Source of the DNA: Anaerolineales bacterium
Lineage (GTDB): Bacteria > Chloroflexota > Anaerolineae > JAAEKA01
Length of the DNA stretch: 64,000 nucleotides
Assembly: GCA_020634615.1 (NCBI GenBank)
Contig: JACKBI010000008.1
Location: 124,001 to 188,000, forward strand
Direction: 5' to 3'
The translations under genes were made by a program, and so were the position numbers. The notes under the pieces were generated by a model. It saw nothing but the letters and a program-made list of their open reading frames with translations. It did no database searches and was not told where the DNA came from. This document shows, piece by piece, positions 35,261-47,626 of the stretch. The first letter of the stretch is position 1; the number at the start of each line of letters is the position of its first letter.

Positions 35261-37723
35261 ATGAGCACCGGGACCCATTCCTACGGTTCAGAACCTGGCG
35301 GGCAAGCACGTTCGCTGCCCCTTGCCAGTTGCATCATGCCGACGCGCAACCGGCGGCGCTTCGTGCCGCTGGCGCTGGCGTATTTTGCACGCCAGGATTA
35401 CGAGCCGCGCGAGCTGATCGTCCTGGATGACGGCGACGACCCGGTAGCCGAACTGATGCCGGACGATCCGCGTGTTCGCTACGTCCGGCTCGACCGGCGG
35501 CAGACTGTAGGCGCGAAACGCAACATGGGATGCCGGCTGGCGAAGGGCGACGTAATCGTGCACTGGGACGACGACGACTGGATGGCCGACTGGCGGCTGA
35601 CGTATCAGGTGGCGCAGTTGCGGGAGAAAGACGCAGATCTGTGCGGTCTGGATCGGCTGTTGTTCCTCGATGCCCGGCGCGGACAGGCGTGGCAATATGT
35701 GTATCCGCGCGCGGCGAAGTCGAACCCCCGTTCCGGCCAACTGGCGCGAGAGGAGCAGAGCAGAGGCGCGAAGTGGCTGGCCGGCGGGACGTTCTGCTAC
35801 CGGCGGGAGCTGTGGCAGCGTAATCCGTTCCCGGAACTTGATGTGGGCGAAGATAACCGATTCGTGTGGAGCCGGGAGGCGAAGCGGTTGCTGGCATTGC
35901 CGGACAACTCGTTCTACGTCGCCATGATCCACGACGGCAACACCAGCCCCAAACGCACGTCCGGCAGCCGCTGGCAGGCGCATCCGGTCGAGCCGTTGCG
36001 CAAGATGCTGGGCAAGGATTGGGCAAGGTATGCCGGGGAGATTGGGGACGGGGTGGAAATGAGGGAAAGGAAGGAAAAGAAGGAAAGGAGGGAAAATAGG
36101 CAGGTAAGGGTAACATCGGAAACAGGCACTGGTCGGGCCGGCCACGCTACGAGATCACTGATCACCGATCACCGGTCACCGGCTACTGATCCCTCTCAGG
36201 CCGTCACCGTCTCCTTGCCGTACTATGACTGCCGGCGCTACCTGTTACGGGCCGTGGACAGCATCCTGAACCAGACGCACACGAACCTGACGCTGGTGGT
36301 GGTCAACGATGGCGACCGGCGCGCGCCATGGGATTTGCTGGCACACATCGATGACCCGCGACTGGTGCGGTATGATCTGGGCGTCAATCGCGGCCGGTAT
36401 TTCGTCGACGCCGTGATCCTGGCCGCGACACCCGACCCGTATCTGCTCATTCAGGACGCCGATGACTGGAGCGAGCCGGCGCGGATTGCGTTGTTACTCG
36501 AAAGATGGCAACTCTCGAAGAGTTGCCATCTTTGCGGCGCGATTTCGTCAAGCCGGCTGTGGCGGGAGGGCAGTCGCGCCGGCCGCGTGCTGACCTACCC
36601 GGGGCTGCGCCGGCCGCTGTCCGACCGTTTCGAATTTCGTTCCGACCACCACGGGCTATTCAGTACCGAAGCGCTGCGTCAGGTCGGCGGCAACTATGGC
36701 GGCTTCCGCATCGGCTACGACACGCTACTGGTCAACCTGCTGGGCATGGTGGGCGAGGTCGCGCACGTCGAGCGCCCGCTGTACAATCGCCAGGTGCGCG
36801 CCAATTCGCTGACCACGAGCCAGTCCACCGGAATGCGATCGGCAAAACGGCGTCAGGTGCGCAACGAGCTGGCAACGATCTACGCGGCTGCGCTGAAGCG
36901 GTATCGCGCCCGCCAGCGGGACGACGATGGTGGGGTTGCGCTGGCTGCTGCCATTCGTGAGCTGACACAATCCCGCGTCAGCGACCGGGAGCGCGCCGAG
37001 ATCGCCAGCCACGCGGCTCGGCTGCGCGAGCTGATCCTGGCAAGCCAGATGCAGCGATCAGCGACTGGCGTGCTGGCCGGTGAGCCGGACCATCCAGGTG
37101 ACGCAGGCCGGCAGCTTGAGGCGCAGTTGCGCCAGTTGCTGCACGATCCGCGGCTGGGTTGGAATTCGTGGACGGTCACGCCGGCCATGGCGCAGCGCCT
37201 GATTACCGCCCTTTGCCAGGGCCGGCCGCAGCGCATTCTGGAGGCGGGCAGTGGGCTGTCAACGGCGCTGCTGGCGCGCTATGCCGAGCTGACAGGCGCG
37301 GAGGTGGTGACGCTGGAGCATGAGCCGCGCTATTTTCGCCAGACGGCCGCTCTGCTTGACCAGCTCGGCCTGCGCCGGTCGCTGGATCTGCGGCTGGCCT
37401 CGCTGGGTGCGGTGCGGCGCAACGGCTACGGCCCGAAACAGTGGTATCGCCCGTTGCCCGACGGCGAGTTCGATTTCGTCTTCGTTGACGGACCGCCGAA
37501 ACGCATTGGCCGCGAGGGAACGCTGTTTGCGTTGCACGATCATGTAGCCGGCGGCGGCGAGTTGTGGTTGCACGACGGTCATCGTCAGCACGAGAAGGAG
37601 TGTCTCGCCGTCTGGCAACGTGAGTTCAGCTTTGAAGCAAGCCTGGTTGACGCCGACAAGGGCGCCTGGATCCTGCGCAATATCACTGCGCTGGCTCAGG
37701 ATTACGGCGGCAGGGAGCGCTGA
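35261..37723 (+). CDS. Fusion of two family 2 glycosyltransferases and a methyltransferase-like domain
   Basis: 820 residues from ATG 35261 (AGGAG at 35245-35249). The first GT-A domain (about 20-250) has ASCIMPTRNRRRFVPLALAY and HWDDDDWMADW. The second (about 312-540) has VTVSLPYYDCRRYLLRAVDS and LLIQDADDWSEPAR. The C-terminal 190 residues (RILEAGSGLSTALLARYAEL, then FDFVFVDGPP) resemble a Rossmann class I methyltransferase. The linker between the GT domains (about residues 262-310) is translated purine-rich and GATCACC repeat DNA. A palindrome at 36501-36533 lies in the second GT domain. Probable role: cell-surface polysaccharide synthesis. Confidence 0.85.
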   Translation: MSTGTHSYGSEPGGQARSLPLASCIMPTRNRRRFVPLALAYFARQDYEPRELIVLDDGDDPVAELMPDDPRVRYVRLDRRQTVGAKRNMGCRLAKGDVIVHWDDDDWMADWRLTYQVAQLREKDADLCGLDRLLFLDARRGQAWQYVYPRAAKSNPRSGQLAREEQSRGAKWLAGGTFCYRRELWQRNPFPELDVGEDNRFVWSREAKRLLALPDNSFYVAMIHDGNTSPKRTSGSRWQAHPVEPLRKMLGKDWARYAGEIGDGVEMRERKEKKERRENRQVRVTSETGTGRAGHATRSLITDHRSPATDPSQAVTVSLPYYDCRRYLLRAVDSILNQTHTNLTLVVVNDGDRRAPWDLLAHIDDPRLVRYDLGVNRGRYFVDAVILAATPDPYLLIQDADDWSEPARIALLLERWQLSKSCHLCGAISSSRLWREGSRAGRVLTYPGLRRPLSDRFEFRSDHHGLFSTEALRQVGGNYGGFRIGYDTLLVNLLGMVGEVAHVERPLYNRQVRANSLTTSQSTGMRSAKRRQVRNELATIYAAALKRYRARQRDDDGGVALAAAIRELTQSRVSDRERAEIASHAARLRELILASQMQRSATGVLAGEPDHPGDAGRQLEAQLRQLLHDPRLGWNSWTVTPAMAQRLITALCQGRPQRILEAGSGLSTALLARYAELTGAEVVTLEHEPRYFRQTAALLDQLGLRRSLDLRLASLGAVRRNGYGPKQWYRPLPDGEFDFVFVDGPPKRIGREGTLFALHDHVAGGGELWLHDGHRQHEKECLAVWQREFSFEASLVDADKGAWILRNITALAQDYGGRER
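36050..36190. repeat. Spacer-type repeat DNA inside a coding sequence
   Basis: A purine tract (GAAATGAGGGAAAGGAAGG...) from about 36055-36105 is followed by CACTGATCACCGATCACCGG words near 36155-36180. Both are otherwise typical of intergenic DNA in this window. It is translated as a charged ERKEKKERRE stretch plus a flexible linker. Confidence 0.75.
36501..36533. repeat. Perfect 15-bp-arm hairpin inside a glycosyltransferase gene
   Basis: AAAGATGGCAACTCT (36501-36515), loop CGA, and the exact reverse complement (36519-36533). It is translated as ERWQLSKSCHLCGA. Confidence 0.85.
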
Positions 37724-37728
37724 AGTCA

Positions 37729-38220
37729 ATGTCCTATTGGCAGGAGCGACAAACGATGCGTTACTATGCCCAGGTGCTGGCGTTTGCCCGCCGCTACGAG
37801 CCGGAGGGCGGCAGCGTCATCGATGTCGGCGGGCGCGATTGCGAGTACATCCAGTGGTTTGACTGGTTCGAACGCAAGGTGGTCATCGACCTCAAGCCGC
37901 CGCCAGCCAGTCCCGGCGTTGAAACGTTGGCGGGCAATTTCCTGGAATTTCAGCCGGGAGTATGCTTCGATCTGGTGGTCTGTTTGCAGGTGCTGGAACA
38001 TCTGCAAGAGCCGGCAGAGTTCTGTCGCAAGCTTCTGCAAACCGGCCGGACGGTGATCGTTTCAGTGCCCTATCGCTGGCCGCGCGGACTGTGCAAGTAC
38101 CATGTGCAGGATCCGGTGGACGAGATCAAGCTGCACGGTTGGGCCGGCCGGTCACCGCGCGACAGCGCGATCGTCCGCGACGGCAACCGCGAGCGGCTGG
38201 TAGCTGTGTTCGCTATGTAG
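37729..38220 (+). CDS. Small SAM-dependent methyltransferase-like protein
   Basis: 163 residues of a class I methyltransferase fold: motif I-like GSVIDVGGRDCEYIQWF, an acidic strand end VVIDLKPPP, and FDLVVCLQVLEHLQEPAEF, which resembles motif IV/post-II of type 11 enzymes. It lacks the usual GxGxG (here DVGGRDC), so activity is not certain. It follows the glycosyltransferase fusion by 5 bases and probably modifies the same glycan or lipid product. Confidence 0.75.
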   Translation: MSYWQERQTMRYYAQVLAFARRYEPEGGSVIDVGGRDCEYIQWFDWFERKVVIDLKPPPASPGVETLAGNFLEFQPGVCFDLVVCLQVLEHLQEPAEFCRKLLQTGRTVIVSVPYRWPRGLCKYHVQDPVDEIKLHGWAGRSPRDSAIVRDGNRERLVAVFAM

Positions 38221-38317
38221 GATCCAAGTTTTTGTTCGGGTGACAACAGAAGGCGCGATACGAAATGTTGGGCGGGAATGTGGTATATTCTGTGCAAAGG
38301 TAACTGCTCGGCTCAGG

Positions 38318-38400
38318 ACTTCGGAAGTCGCCGGTATCGCAACGAAGCCGCTTATCCACGGGAAACAGCGCCTTAGATTTGTTGCGGCGACTTCCGAAGT
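38318..38400. repeat. Palindromic element, 16-bp perfect arms
   Basis: ACTTCGGAAGTCGCCG (38318-38333) pairs with 38385-38400 around a 51-base centre. It occupies the gap (38221-38446) before the amylase gene, in which I see no gene. AAAGGAG at 38434-38440 is the next gene's ribosome binding site. Confidence 0.8.
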
Positions 38401-38446
38401 TTCATTGCGCGAACCGGCTCAATAGGTACGTCCAAAGGAGATTTCT

Positions 38447-40315
38447 ATGCCATCATCGATCTGGGACCGTGAGATTCAATCAGCGTTGGAGGCGGCGCGG
38501 CCGGACGGCGAAACTCGCGCTGCATCCCGTCGTGCGCCGTTTGCTTCGCCGGCGGACTGGCGGGATCAGTGGATCTATTTCGCGCTGGTGGACCGGTTCA
38601 ACAACCCGGCTGCACCTCCGCAGCACTCGTGGGATGGCGCGCACAACGCCTTTCAGGGCGGCACGCTCAACGGTCTTCGCGACCAGTTGGACTACCTGCA
38701 TGATCTGGGCGTGGGCGCGATCTGGCTTTCGCCGGTGTTGAAGAACTGCCAGTACCAGGAAAGCTATCACGGCTACGGCATCCAGGATTTCGTCGCCATC
38801 GATCCGCGTCTGGCGTCCGACCCTGAAGCCGCGCGCCAGGATCCTGCGCTGGTCGAACGCGAGCTACGTGCCCTGGTGGACGCTGCCCACGCCCGCGGTA
38901 TCTACGTCATCTTTGACATCGTGCTGAACCACGCCGGTGACGTGTTCGAATACGTCCTGCCCGACGGCCGCGGCGATGGGATGGCTCCCTGGCGTGACCA
39001 GGAGTACCCAATCCGTTGGCGGGATGTTGACGGCCGCGGCCGCGCCGACTGGAGTGACGCGCCGGACAATCCACCGGCCGACGCGGCGCTCTGGCCCGAG
39101 GAACTGCGCCGCAATGATTTCATGCGCCGGCGCGGCAACGCATTTGATCGGCCGCCGTCCGAACAGGAGATCGGCGGCGACTTCTTCAGCCTCAAGGAGT
39201 TCGACACCGAACTCCAGGAATTCAGCGAGGAGCGCGGCCTGCACCGGCCCGTGTGGACAGCTCTGATCCGCGCCTACCAATACCTGATTGCAAAATACGA
39301 CGTCGATGGCTTTCGCATCGATACACTCAAATATATCGAGCCCGGTTTTGCCCAGGTGTTTGGCAACGCTATCCGGGAATACGCCCTCAGCCTGGGGAAA
39401 AAGAACTTCTTTACCTTCGGCGAGGTATATGACAGCGAGGAAAAGATCGCTCATTTCATCGGCCGCAACGCTCTGGATGCGGGCGATCTGACGGGCGTTG
39501 ACGCGGCGTTGGACTTCCCGTTGTTCTTCCAGTTGCCGGCGGTTATCAAGGGCATGCGGCCTCCGCAGGCTGTCGCCAATGTTTTCGAACAACGCAAGCA
39601 GATTCTGCGCGGCTTGATCAGCTCCCACGGTGAGATCGGCCGCTACTTCGTCACCTTTCTGGACAACCACGACCAGGGCCAGCGCTTCTATTACAGCGCT
39701 CCCGCCAATCCTCATGCCTACGATGGCCAATTGACGATGGCCGTTGCCTGTTTGTTTGCCCTGCAGGGCGTCCCTTGCCTGTATTACGGCACAGAACAGG
39801 GGTTGCACGGCAGCGGCAACTCACCGGAGGCGGTGCGCGAGGCGCTGTGGGGCGCTCCCAACGCGTTCGACCGCGGCCATCCTTTCTACCAGGCCGTGCG
39901 TCAGGTTGCGGCGGTGCGGGCTGGGCAGCCGGCCCTGCGCTATGGCCGGCAATATTTCCGCCCCATCTCTGGCAACGGCGCGCAGTTCGGCATGTCAGCG
40001 TTCACGCCGGGCGTCCTGGCGTTCTCGCGCATCCTGGATGACGCCGAAATCGTTGTGGTGGCCAACACCGATCCGCAGGCCGGCTGGCAGGGACAGGTTC
40101 TCGTCGATCTCGCGTTGAATCCGCCGATGGCAACCTACCGGGTTCTGTTCAGCAACCGGCGCAGTGCGGCAGACGTGCAGGTCGGACCGGTGCAGCACAA
40201 GGCCGCGGACATGGTCGAGATCCATCACGCGGATGGCGGCGTCAGCGCCGGGCCAGCCCGCGCGCTTCCCGTCACACTGTGGCCAAGCGAAGTCGTGATC
40301 CTGCGCAGGCTATAA
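38447..40315 (+). CDS. GH13 (alpha-amylase family) glycoside hydrolase
   Basis: 622 residues. The (beta/alpha)8 barrel signatures are present: WIYFALVDRFNN, LDYLHDLGVGAIWLSPV, YVIFDIVLNHAG (region I), DGFRIDTLKY with nucleophile D292 (region II), FTFGEVYD with acid/base E326 (region III), and FLDNHDQGQRF with D406 (region IV). A C-terminal beta domain follows. All three catalytic acids are present. There is no signal peptide, so action on intracellular alpha-glucans is likely. The stop is one base before the next gene's start. Confidence 0.93.
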   Translation: MPSSIWDREIQSALEAARPDGETRAASRRAPFASPADWRDQWIYFALVDRFNNPAAPPQHSWDGAHNAFQGGTLNGLRDQLDYLHDLGVGAIWLSPVLKNCQYQESYHGYGIQDFVAIDPRLASDPEAARQDPALVERELRALVDAAHARGIYVIFDIVLNHAGDVFEYVLPDGRGDGMAPWRDQEYPIRWRDVDGRGRADWSDAPDNPPADAALWPEELRRNDFMRRRGNAFDRPPSEQEIGGDFFSLKEFDTELQEFSEERGLHRPVWTALIRAYQYLIAKYDVDGFRIDTLKYIEPGFAQVFGNAIREYALSLGKKNFFTFGEVYDSEEKIAHFIGRNALDAGDLTGVDAALDFPLFFQLPAVIKGMRPPQAVANVFEQRKQILRGLISSHGEIGRYFVTFLDNHDQGQRFYYSAPANPHAYDGQLTMAVACLFALQGVPCLYYGTEQGLHGSGNSPEAVREALWGAPNAFDRGHPFYQAVRQVAAVRAGQPALRYGRQYFRPISGNGAQFGMSAFTPGVLAFSRILDDAEIVVVANTDPQAGWQGQVLVDLALNPPMATYRVLFSNRRSAADVQVGPVQHKAADMVEIHHADGGVSAGPARALPVTLWPSEVVILRRL

Positions 40316-40316
40316 G

Positions 40317-41135
40317 ATGACGACCCCACTCTGGCGACTTTTGGTGACCCCACCGGCCGGCGGCGCGTGGAATATGGCCGTGGACGAGGCTATTGCAGTG
40401 CACGCCGGCCGCGGCGACGTTCCGCCGACCTTGCGTTTCTACCAGTGGCAGCCGGCCTGTGTCTCGCTGGGACGCCACCAGCCGCTGGCTGACATTGACA
40501 TGGCGCGCTGTGCGGCGCTGGGTTACGACCTGGTGCGCCGTCCCACCGGCGGCCGGGCGATCCTCCACACCGACGAACTTACATATTCGGTGGCCGGTCC
40601 GCAGGACGATCCCGCACTGGCCGGCGCCGTGCTGGACAGTTACCTGCGCCTGAGTCAGGGCTTGCTGGCCGGGTTGGAACGGCTCGGTTTGCGCGTAGCC
40701 AAAGCGCCGCCGACCAACCGCGCCACAGCCGATGCCGGGCCGGTCTGTTTCGAAGTGCCCAGCGCCTACGAGATTGTGGCCGGCGGCAGGAAGCTGGTGG
40801 GCAGCGCACAGAGCCGCCGCAAGGGCTGGGTCTTGCAGCATGGCACACTTCCGTTGATGGGCGATATCACGCGGCTGGTGGATACGCTGGCGCTGGATGA
40901 TGAAGCGCAGCGGGCGCATTTGCGGGAAGATCTGGCGGACCGGGCGACGACCGTGGAAGCGGTGCTGGGCCGGCACGTTGGTTTCGACGAAGCGGCGGTC
41001 GCGTTGCGCGCCGGCTTCGAGGACACACTAGGTATTCGACTGGAAGAGGGTCATTTGACCGATGGGGAACTGGCCGTCGCGGCTGAATTGGAGCGAGAAG
41101 TTTACGCGGCCAGCGACTGGACCAGTAAGTTCTAA
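40317..41135 (+). CDS. Lipoate-protein ligase A family protein
   Basis: 272 residues. LRFYQWQPACVSLGRHQPL, then LVRRPTGGRAILHTDELTYSV and VCFEVPSAYEIVAGGRKLVGSAQ with RRKGWVLQHGTLPL, are the biotin/lipoate A/B ligase signatures. The catalytic lysine is in GGRKLVGSAQ. The enzyme attaches lipoate (or octanoate) to the E2 or GcvH lipoyl domains. The gene begins one base after the amylase stop codon, in the same operon. Confidence 0.9.
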   Translation: MTTPLWRLLVTPPAGGAWNMAVDEAIAVHAGRGDVPPTLRFYQWQPACVSLGRHQPLADIDMARCAALGYDLVRRPTGGRAILHTDELTYSVAGPQDDPALAGAVLDSYLRLSQGLLAGLERLGLRVAKAPPTNRATADAGPVCFEVPSAYEIVAGGRKLVGSAQSRRKGWVLQHGTLPLMGDITRLVDTLALDDEAQRAHLREDLADRATTVEAVLGRHVGFDEAAVALRAGFEDTLGIRLEEGHLTDGELAVAAELEREVYAASDWTSKF

Positions 41136-41160
41136 GGTCACGTCGCTGCGCTGATCGAAT

Positions 41161-42402
41161 TCAAACGTTCAGACCGGCGTTGGCGTAATAGCGCCGCAGG
41201 CATTCTCCCAGCGAGCGAGCATAGCGTTGCAGATTTGGGTCACCGGGCGGGCTAAGCTGAATGGCTGCGTGCAGCGATGCAATCGCTTCCTCCAGGTCGT
41301 GCGCCTGGCCGGTCAGGTCGTAGCGCATGGTGAGGGCGTTGGCCAGTTGGCTCAGCCTGTCCGGGAGCATCGCTGAGTCGGACGTTGTGCGCTGGGCCGC
41401 CAGCCGCTGCGTATTGATCCCATCATCCAGATCGCGGGGATCAGCGGCCATCCGATAGCGCGTCAGCAGGCTGTCTGCCTGGCCGCTCAGTACTTCAGCC
41501 GACGAACGTGCGACCAGCGACATCGTCTGGCGCGCTTCGGCGTATCGTTCTATCGCTTCGTCGAGATCTGCTGGTTGCCCGGTCAGCTTTGAACGGGCAG
41601 CCAGACCATGGGCAAGGTTGGCTGCTGCCGCTGCTTTTCGTCCCGGCGGGGCTTGGAGCCAGCACGCACGGTAGGCTTCGACGGCGGCGTCAAGGTCGGC
41701 GTTCGCGGTGGCGGGCGACGCGATTGCGTGCGTGTGCAGGGCGTGGCCGAGCTGTGTGAGACAGATCAGGAGGATCGGCGGGTCTTCCTGGCTGAGCGCC
41801 ACTCCGCTGCGCCACAGGTCGATGGCCTCCTCGAGGTCGGACAGGTCGCCGGTTAGTTCGAAGGAGCGACCCAGAATCAGCGCGGCTGATCTGGCGACAG
41901 CAAGGCGAAACGAAGATGCGGCCCTGGCAAAACCGGGATGCCGGATAAGGCTATGCCACAGGCTTGCGGCTTCCGCCAGATCTTCGGGCTGTTCCATCGC
42001 TCCGAACAGCGCCTGCAATGCCAGCGCGCGTTGCAGCGTATCGGCCAATTCCAGTGGAACGTCGCTGAACTGTTCCGTGGAAAGAGCATCGTTGCCGGTC
42101 AGGTCCGCGTCTGCCGCCTCACGAAACACCTGCTCGATTCCCCGATCACGCGCAGCCATCAGCAGTGGGAGATAATCCTCCAGCGTCAGCGCCACCGCTT
42201 CGTGGCCTTGCTGCCTGGCCGCCGCCGCCAGCTCCAGAATCAATGCGCTGGCGAGGTCGCCCAGCAGGGTCGGATTGTCGGTGACCAGCTGTTGCACGCT
42301 TCCCCAGTCTTGCGCGTTGGCAAGCTGCTCGATCTGCGGCAGTAATTCCAGCTCTTTGGGCGTCTGAGACAGCGACCCCAAAAGACGGGAGACGATGCTC
42401 AT
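41161..42402 (-). CDS. TPR repeat protein of the CHAT-associated type
   Basis: 413 residues starting at ATG 42402; an upstream in-frame start would overlap mutS. The C-terminal 250 residues or so contain degenerate TPRs of the pattern LGRSFELTGDLSDLEEAIDLW, AARSKLTGQPADLDEAIERY, TMRYDLTGQAHDLEEAIASL. This (R..LTG...DL.EAI) is the form usually fused to CHAT proteases. No CHAT domain is present here, but a separate CHAT gene lies upstream in the same direction, beyond mutS. It starts 7 bases after the mutS stop. Probable role: a scaffold or sensor half. Confidence 0.8.
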   Translation of the reverse strand: MSIVSRLLGSLSQTPKELELLPQIEQLANAQDWGSVQQLVTDNPTLLGDLASALILELAAAARQQGHEAVALTLEDYLPLLMAARDRGIEQVFREAADADLTGNDALSTEQFSDVPLELADTLQRALALQALFGAMEQPEDLAEAASLWHSLIRHPGFARAASSFRLAVARSAALILGRSFELTGDLSDLEEAIDLWRSGVALSQEDPPILLICLTQLGHALHTHAIASPATANADLDAAVEAYRACWLQAPPGRKAAAAANLAHGLAARSKLTGQPADLDEAIERYAEARQTMSLVARSSAEVLSGQADSLLTRYRMAADPRDLDDGINTQRLAAQRTTSDSAMLPDRLSQLANALTMRYDLTGQAHDLEEAIASLHAAIQLSPPGDPNLQRYARSLGECLRRYYANAGLNV

Positions 42403-42409
42403 GGCCGGC

Positions 42410-45109
<2,700 letters not shown>

Positions 45110-45124
45110 GGGTTTCCGTCTAGA

Positions 45125-45157
45125 CTCGTCCTCGTACTCTTACTCGTCCTCGTACTC
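45125..45157. repeat. Short tandem repeat upstream of mutS
   Basis: CTCGTCCTCGTACTC occurs at 45125-45139 and again at 45143-45157, in the 90-base gap between the CHAT gene and mutS. Confidence 0.75.
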
Positions 45158-45199
45158 GGTTCCGAGGTTCGAGGCTGACGAGTAGGAGAGGATCAGCCG

Positions 45200-47599
45200 C
45201 TATTCGGGCGTCTTGGCAAAGCCGTTGGGATCGGCGTAGAGCGTGTAAGCCAGCCAGGTTGGGTTGGCGGGATCCATCGCGCGCAGATGGGCGCGCGCGC
45301 CGTGGAACGCTTCGCCGATGGTTGCCCCGCTCCACAGCTTGTCATAAAACGTGATGGCAAATTCAGCCGCCAGATTGTCGTTGACCTCCCACATGCCGCC
45401 GACGAACGCGCTTGCGCCTTTGCTTACAAAGCGCTGCGCCCAACCGCCCAGGCCGCGGATATTGCGACCGATTTGCCCGGCATAACAGGCATTGAGGAAG
45501 ACCAGCGGTTTGCTCTGGATGACGCCTCGTTCGTAGGGGCCGGTGATGTCGTTGGGCGCAAAGATTTCGCCATCTTTCAGCTGCAAAGGCGATTCGTCTG
45601 CGTTGTCGGCGTCGAAGTTGCCGTGGCACGAAAAGTGGTACAGATTGCCGGCTTTGGCGCCCAGTGCATCCAGTACTTCGGCAACGGATTCCAGCGGGAG
45701 CTGCGACGGGCGGTGCAAACGATCAGGCACCGTGGTCTCGAAGTAGTCGATCTCGCGTTTCACCGCCGCCAGATTGCTTGGCGGCGCGACGATCCTGGCG
45801 TCATTGATCTCCACGAAATCGGGGATGCCACGCCCGGCCAGCCAGCGGCTCAACTTGAACTCAGCACAAAGGAAGTCGTCGTTCACCAGGACGTCGCCAG
45901 TGGCCAGGTCAGCCTGGTATGGCTTCAGGATCTCCCAGGGGATCCACGGTTCGTCGGAGGTGATCAGCAGGTTGTTGATCACGCCATCCTTGTGCAGCTT
46001 GCTGATGCGTCCGGCATACTCGCGCTTCAACTCGTCGGAGAAGATCTGGTCGTAGAGATCCTGGCCAATGCGCTCGAGGGCAGCTTTGAAGTCGGCAGTT
46101 TGTTCGTCGGTGCGGTTCGAAACGCCCTTGCGTGCCAGCTTGTTCAGGCGGTTGATAGTGGTCTGCAGGAACAGCCGCGGCTCTTCGTCCAGTTGCACCG
46201 AGCCCACGTTTTGCCAGTGGTAGCCCACCGATCCCTTGGGCGAGTGCAGCATGTACATCAGTTGCGTCTTGTTGGCGCCCAGCGTGACGCGCAGTTCCAG
46301 GTCCACCGGCTCGGCCTCGTAGGTTCGCAGCTCGCTGATGTTGAGCGTCGTCTCGCTCACGATCTCTTTCGGCTGCTGCGACGGCCGGTCGATCAGCTCG
46401 GTGAAGAACGAGGCGTGGCCCAGAATGCGTCCCCGGTGTACAAAGTCCAGCACGACGCGCTTCTGTCCGGCCAGAACACCTTCTCTGGGCGTCAGCAGGA
46501 ACACGGCCGGCTGGGTATCCTTGCCCTTGTAGACGATCAGCGTGCGCGTCGCGTCGCCGGTGGCTTCGTCGAAATCTTCGGCCTGGCACACCACTTCGAT
46601 CAGTTCCGGTTCGTCCGGACTTTCGAACCTGACATCGAGCTGTTCGACCGCGCGCGACTCCTTGGGGATGTCGATGGTCAGACGGACGATCAAGGGAACT
46701 TCGCTCTGGAACGTGGAGACCTGGCCGGGGAAGCGGAGATCGGTGAAATAGGCCATGGTATCGGTCGTCGCTCCGTCGTCTGCCATGGCCAGCGGCGGTG
46801 TTGCGCCGCCGTTGGCAGCAACGATCCCGCCGATGTCGAAAGCGAAATCTGGCGGAGCTGACTCGACCGCGCGACCGAGTGTGGCGAGCCCGGGGCTATT
46901 ATTCGCAGTGGACAAGACGCGATCCCATGGTGATGACCCGTCGCCGCGGCGCACCACGGCCGGCAGTTTTGCGGCCAGCGCCGGGTTGCTGGCAATGGCG
47001 TCCAGCAAGCGTTCGCCGGCTTGTGTGCGCTGTTCATCGGTGGCTGACTGTTCCATGTCGGCCACGAAACTGTAAACAATCTCGCTGGCGATGTCTTGTT
47101 GGCGGGTTGAGAGTTTGTCCCAGTTTTGGTTGATGGCTTCCAGCAGGCCAAGCGCCTGGCTCGCTATGTCGGATTCCTTGGGAGCGGCAACAGAAGTATC
47201 TGCTGAGGTGCTGGCGACGGAGATCGGGGGAGTGGCTGGCGCCGACGGCTCGACCGTCAACAGCGCCGCACGCTTTGCCAGATCGCGGGCATCGGCTGAA
47301 CTGACAAACAGGACACCGCCGCGCGAACGCGGCCCGCGCGCCCGGTCGAGGATCGCTTGCACCGAAGTGGGCAGTGGCGATACTTTGTCCAGTGTGTAGA
47401 GAAAGTCGCTCAGCGCGGTGCCGCGGGCGATGTCCCCTTCGGCGTCGTCCAGCTGAGCTTGCAGGGTTGTCAATGCGGCGCTGAGCGGCGCGCGCGATGG
47501 GTCATCAAGAGACGGCCAGAGGCGTTCAAGCTCAGCCAGAAGCGCATTGAAAGTCTCGCGAACGTTGCGGAAGGAGTAATCGGCATCGATGGGTGGCAT
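45200..47599 (-). CDS. CHAT-domain cysteine protease
   Basis: 799 residues from ATG 47599; an upstream start would translate a palindrome. The C-terminal CHAT (caspase-like, clan CD) domain has YHFSCHGNFD with H659 and VFLNACYAGQIG with C705, then FVGGMWEVNDNLAAEFAITF. N-terminal residues 1-280 are helical, and the middle (about 290-520) is beta-rich (LELRVTLGANKTQLMY). CHAT proteases act in bacterial conflict and programmed-death signalling, cleaving partner proteins when a sensor is triggered. It is encoded directly after a Pepco-like protein and a C11 protease on the same strand. Confidence 0.9.
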   Translation of the reverse strand: MPPIDADYSFRNVRETFNALLAELERLWPSLDDPSRAPLSAALTTLQAQLDDAEGDIARGTALSDFLYTLDKVSPLPTSVQAILDRARGPRSRGGVLFVSSADARDLAKRAALLTVEPSAPATPPISVASTSADTSVAAPKESDIASQALGLLEAINQNWDKLSTRQQDIASEIVYSFVADMEQSATDEQRTQAGERLLDAIASNPALAAKLPAVVRRGDGSSPWDRVLSTANNSPGLATLGRAVESAPPDFAFDIGGIVAANGGATPPLAMADDGATTDTMAYFTDLRFPGQVSTFQSEVPLIVRLTIDIPKESRAVEQLDVRFESPDEPELIEVVCQAEDFDEATGDATRTLIVYKGKDTQPAVFLLTPREGVLAGQKRVVLDFVHRGRILGHASFFTELIDRPSQQPKEIVSETTLNISELRTYEAEPVDLELRVTLGANKTQLMYMLHSPKGSVGYHWQNVGSVQLDEEPRLFLQTTINRLNKLARKGVSNRTDEQTADFKAALERIGQDLYDQIFSDELKREYAGRISKLHKDGVINNLLITSDEPWIPWEILKPYQADLATGDVLVNDDFLCAEFKLSRWLAGRGIPDFVEINDARIVAPPSNLAAVKREIDYFETTVPDRLHRPSQLPLESVAEVLDALGAKAGNLYHFSCHGNFDADNADESPLQLKDGEIFAPNDITGPYERGVIQSKPLVFLNACYAGQIGRNIRGLGGWAQRFVSKGASAFVGGMWEVNDNLAAEFAITFYDKLWSGATIGEAFHGARAHLRAMDPANPTWLAYTLYADPNGFAKTPE

Positions 47600-47626
47600 G
47601 GTTTTCTCCGCGTTGGGGTGGGTAGG

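Noticed and set aside
45287..46861. Long open frame on the + strand opposite the CHAT gene
   Set aside because: It is antisense to a clear protease and reflects high-GC third-position bias; the predicted protein has no recognisable domain.
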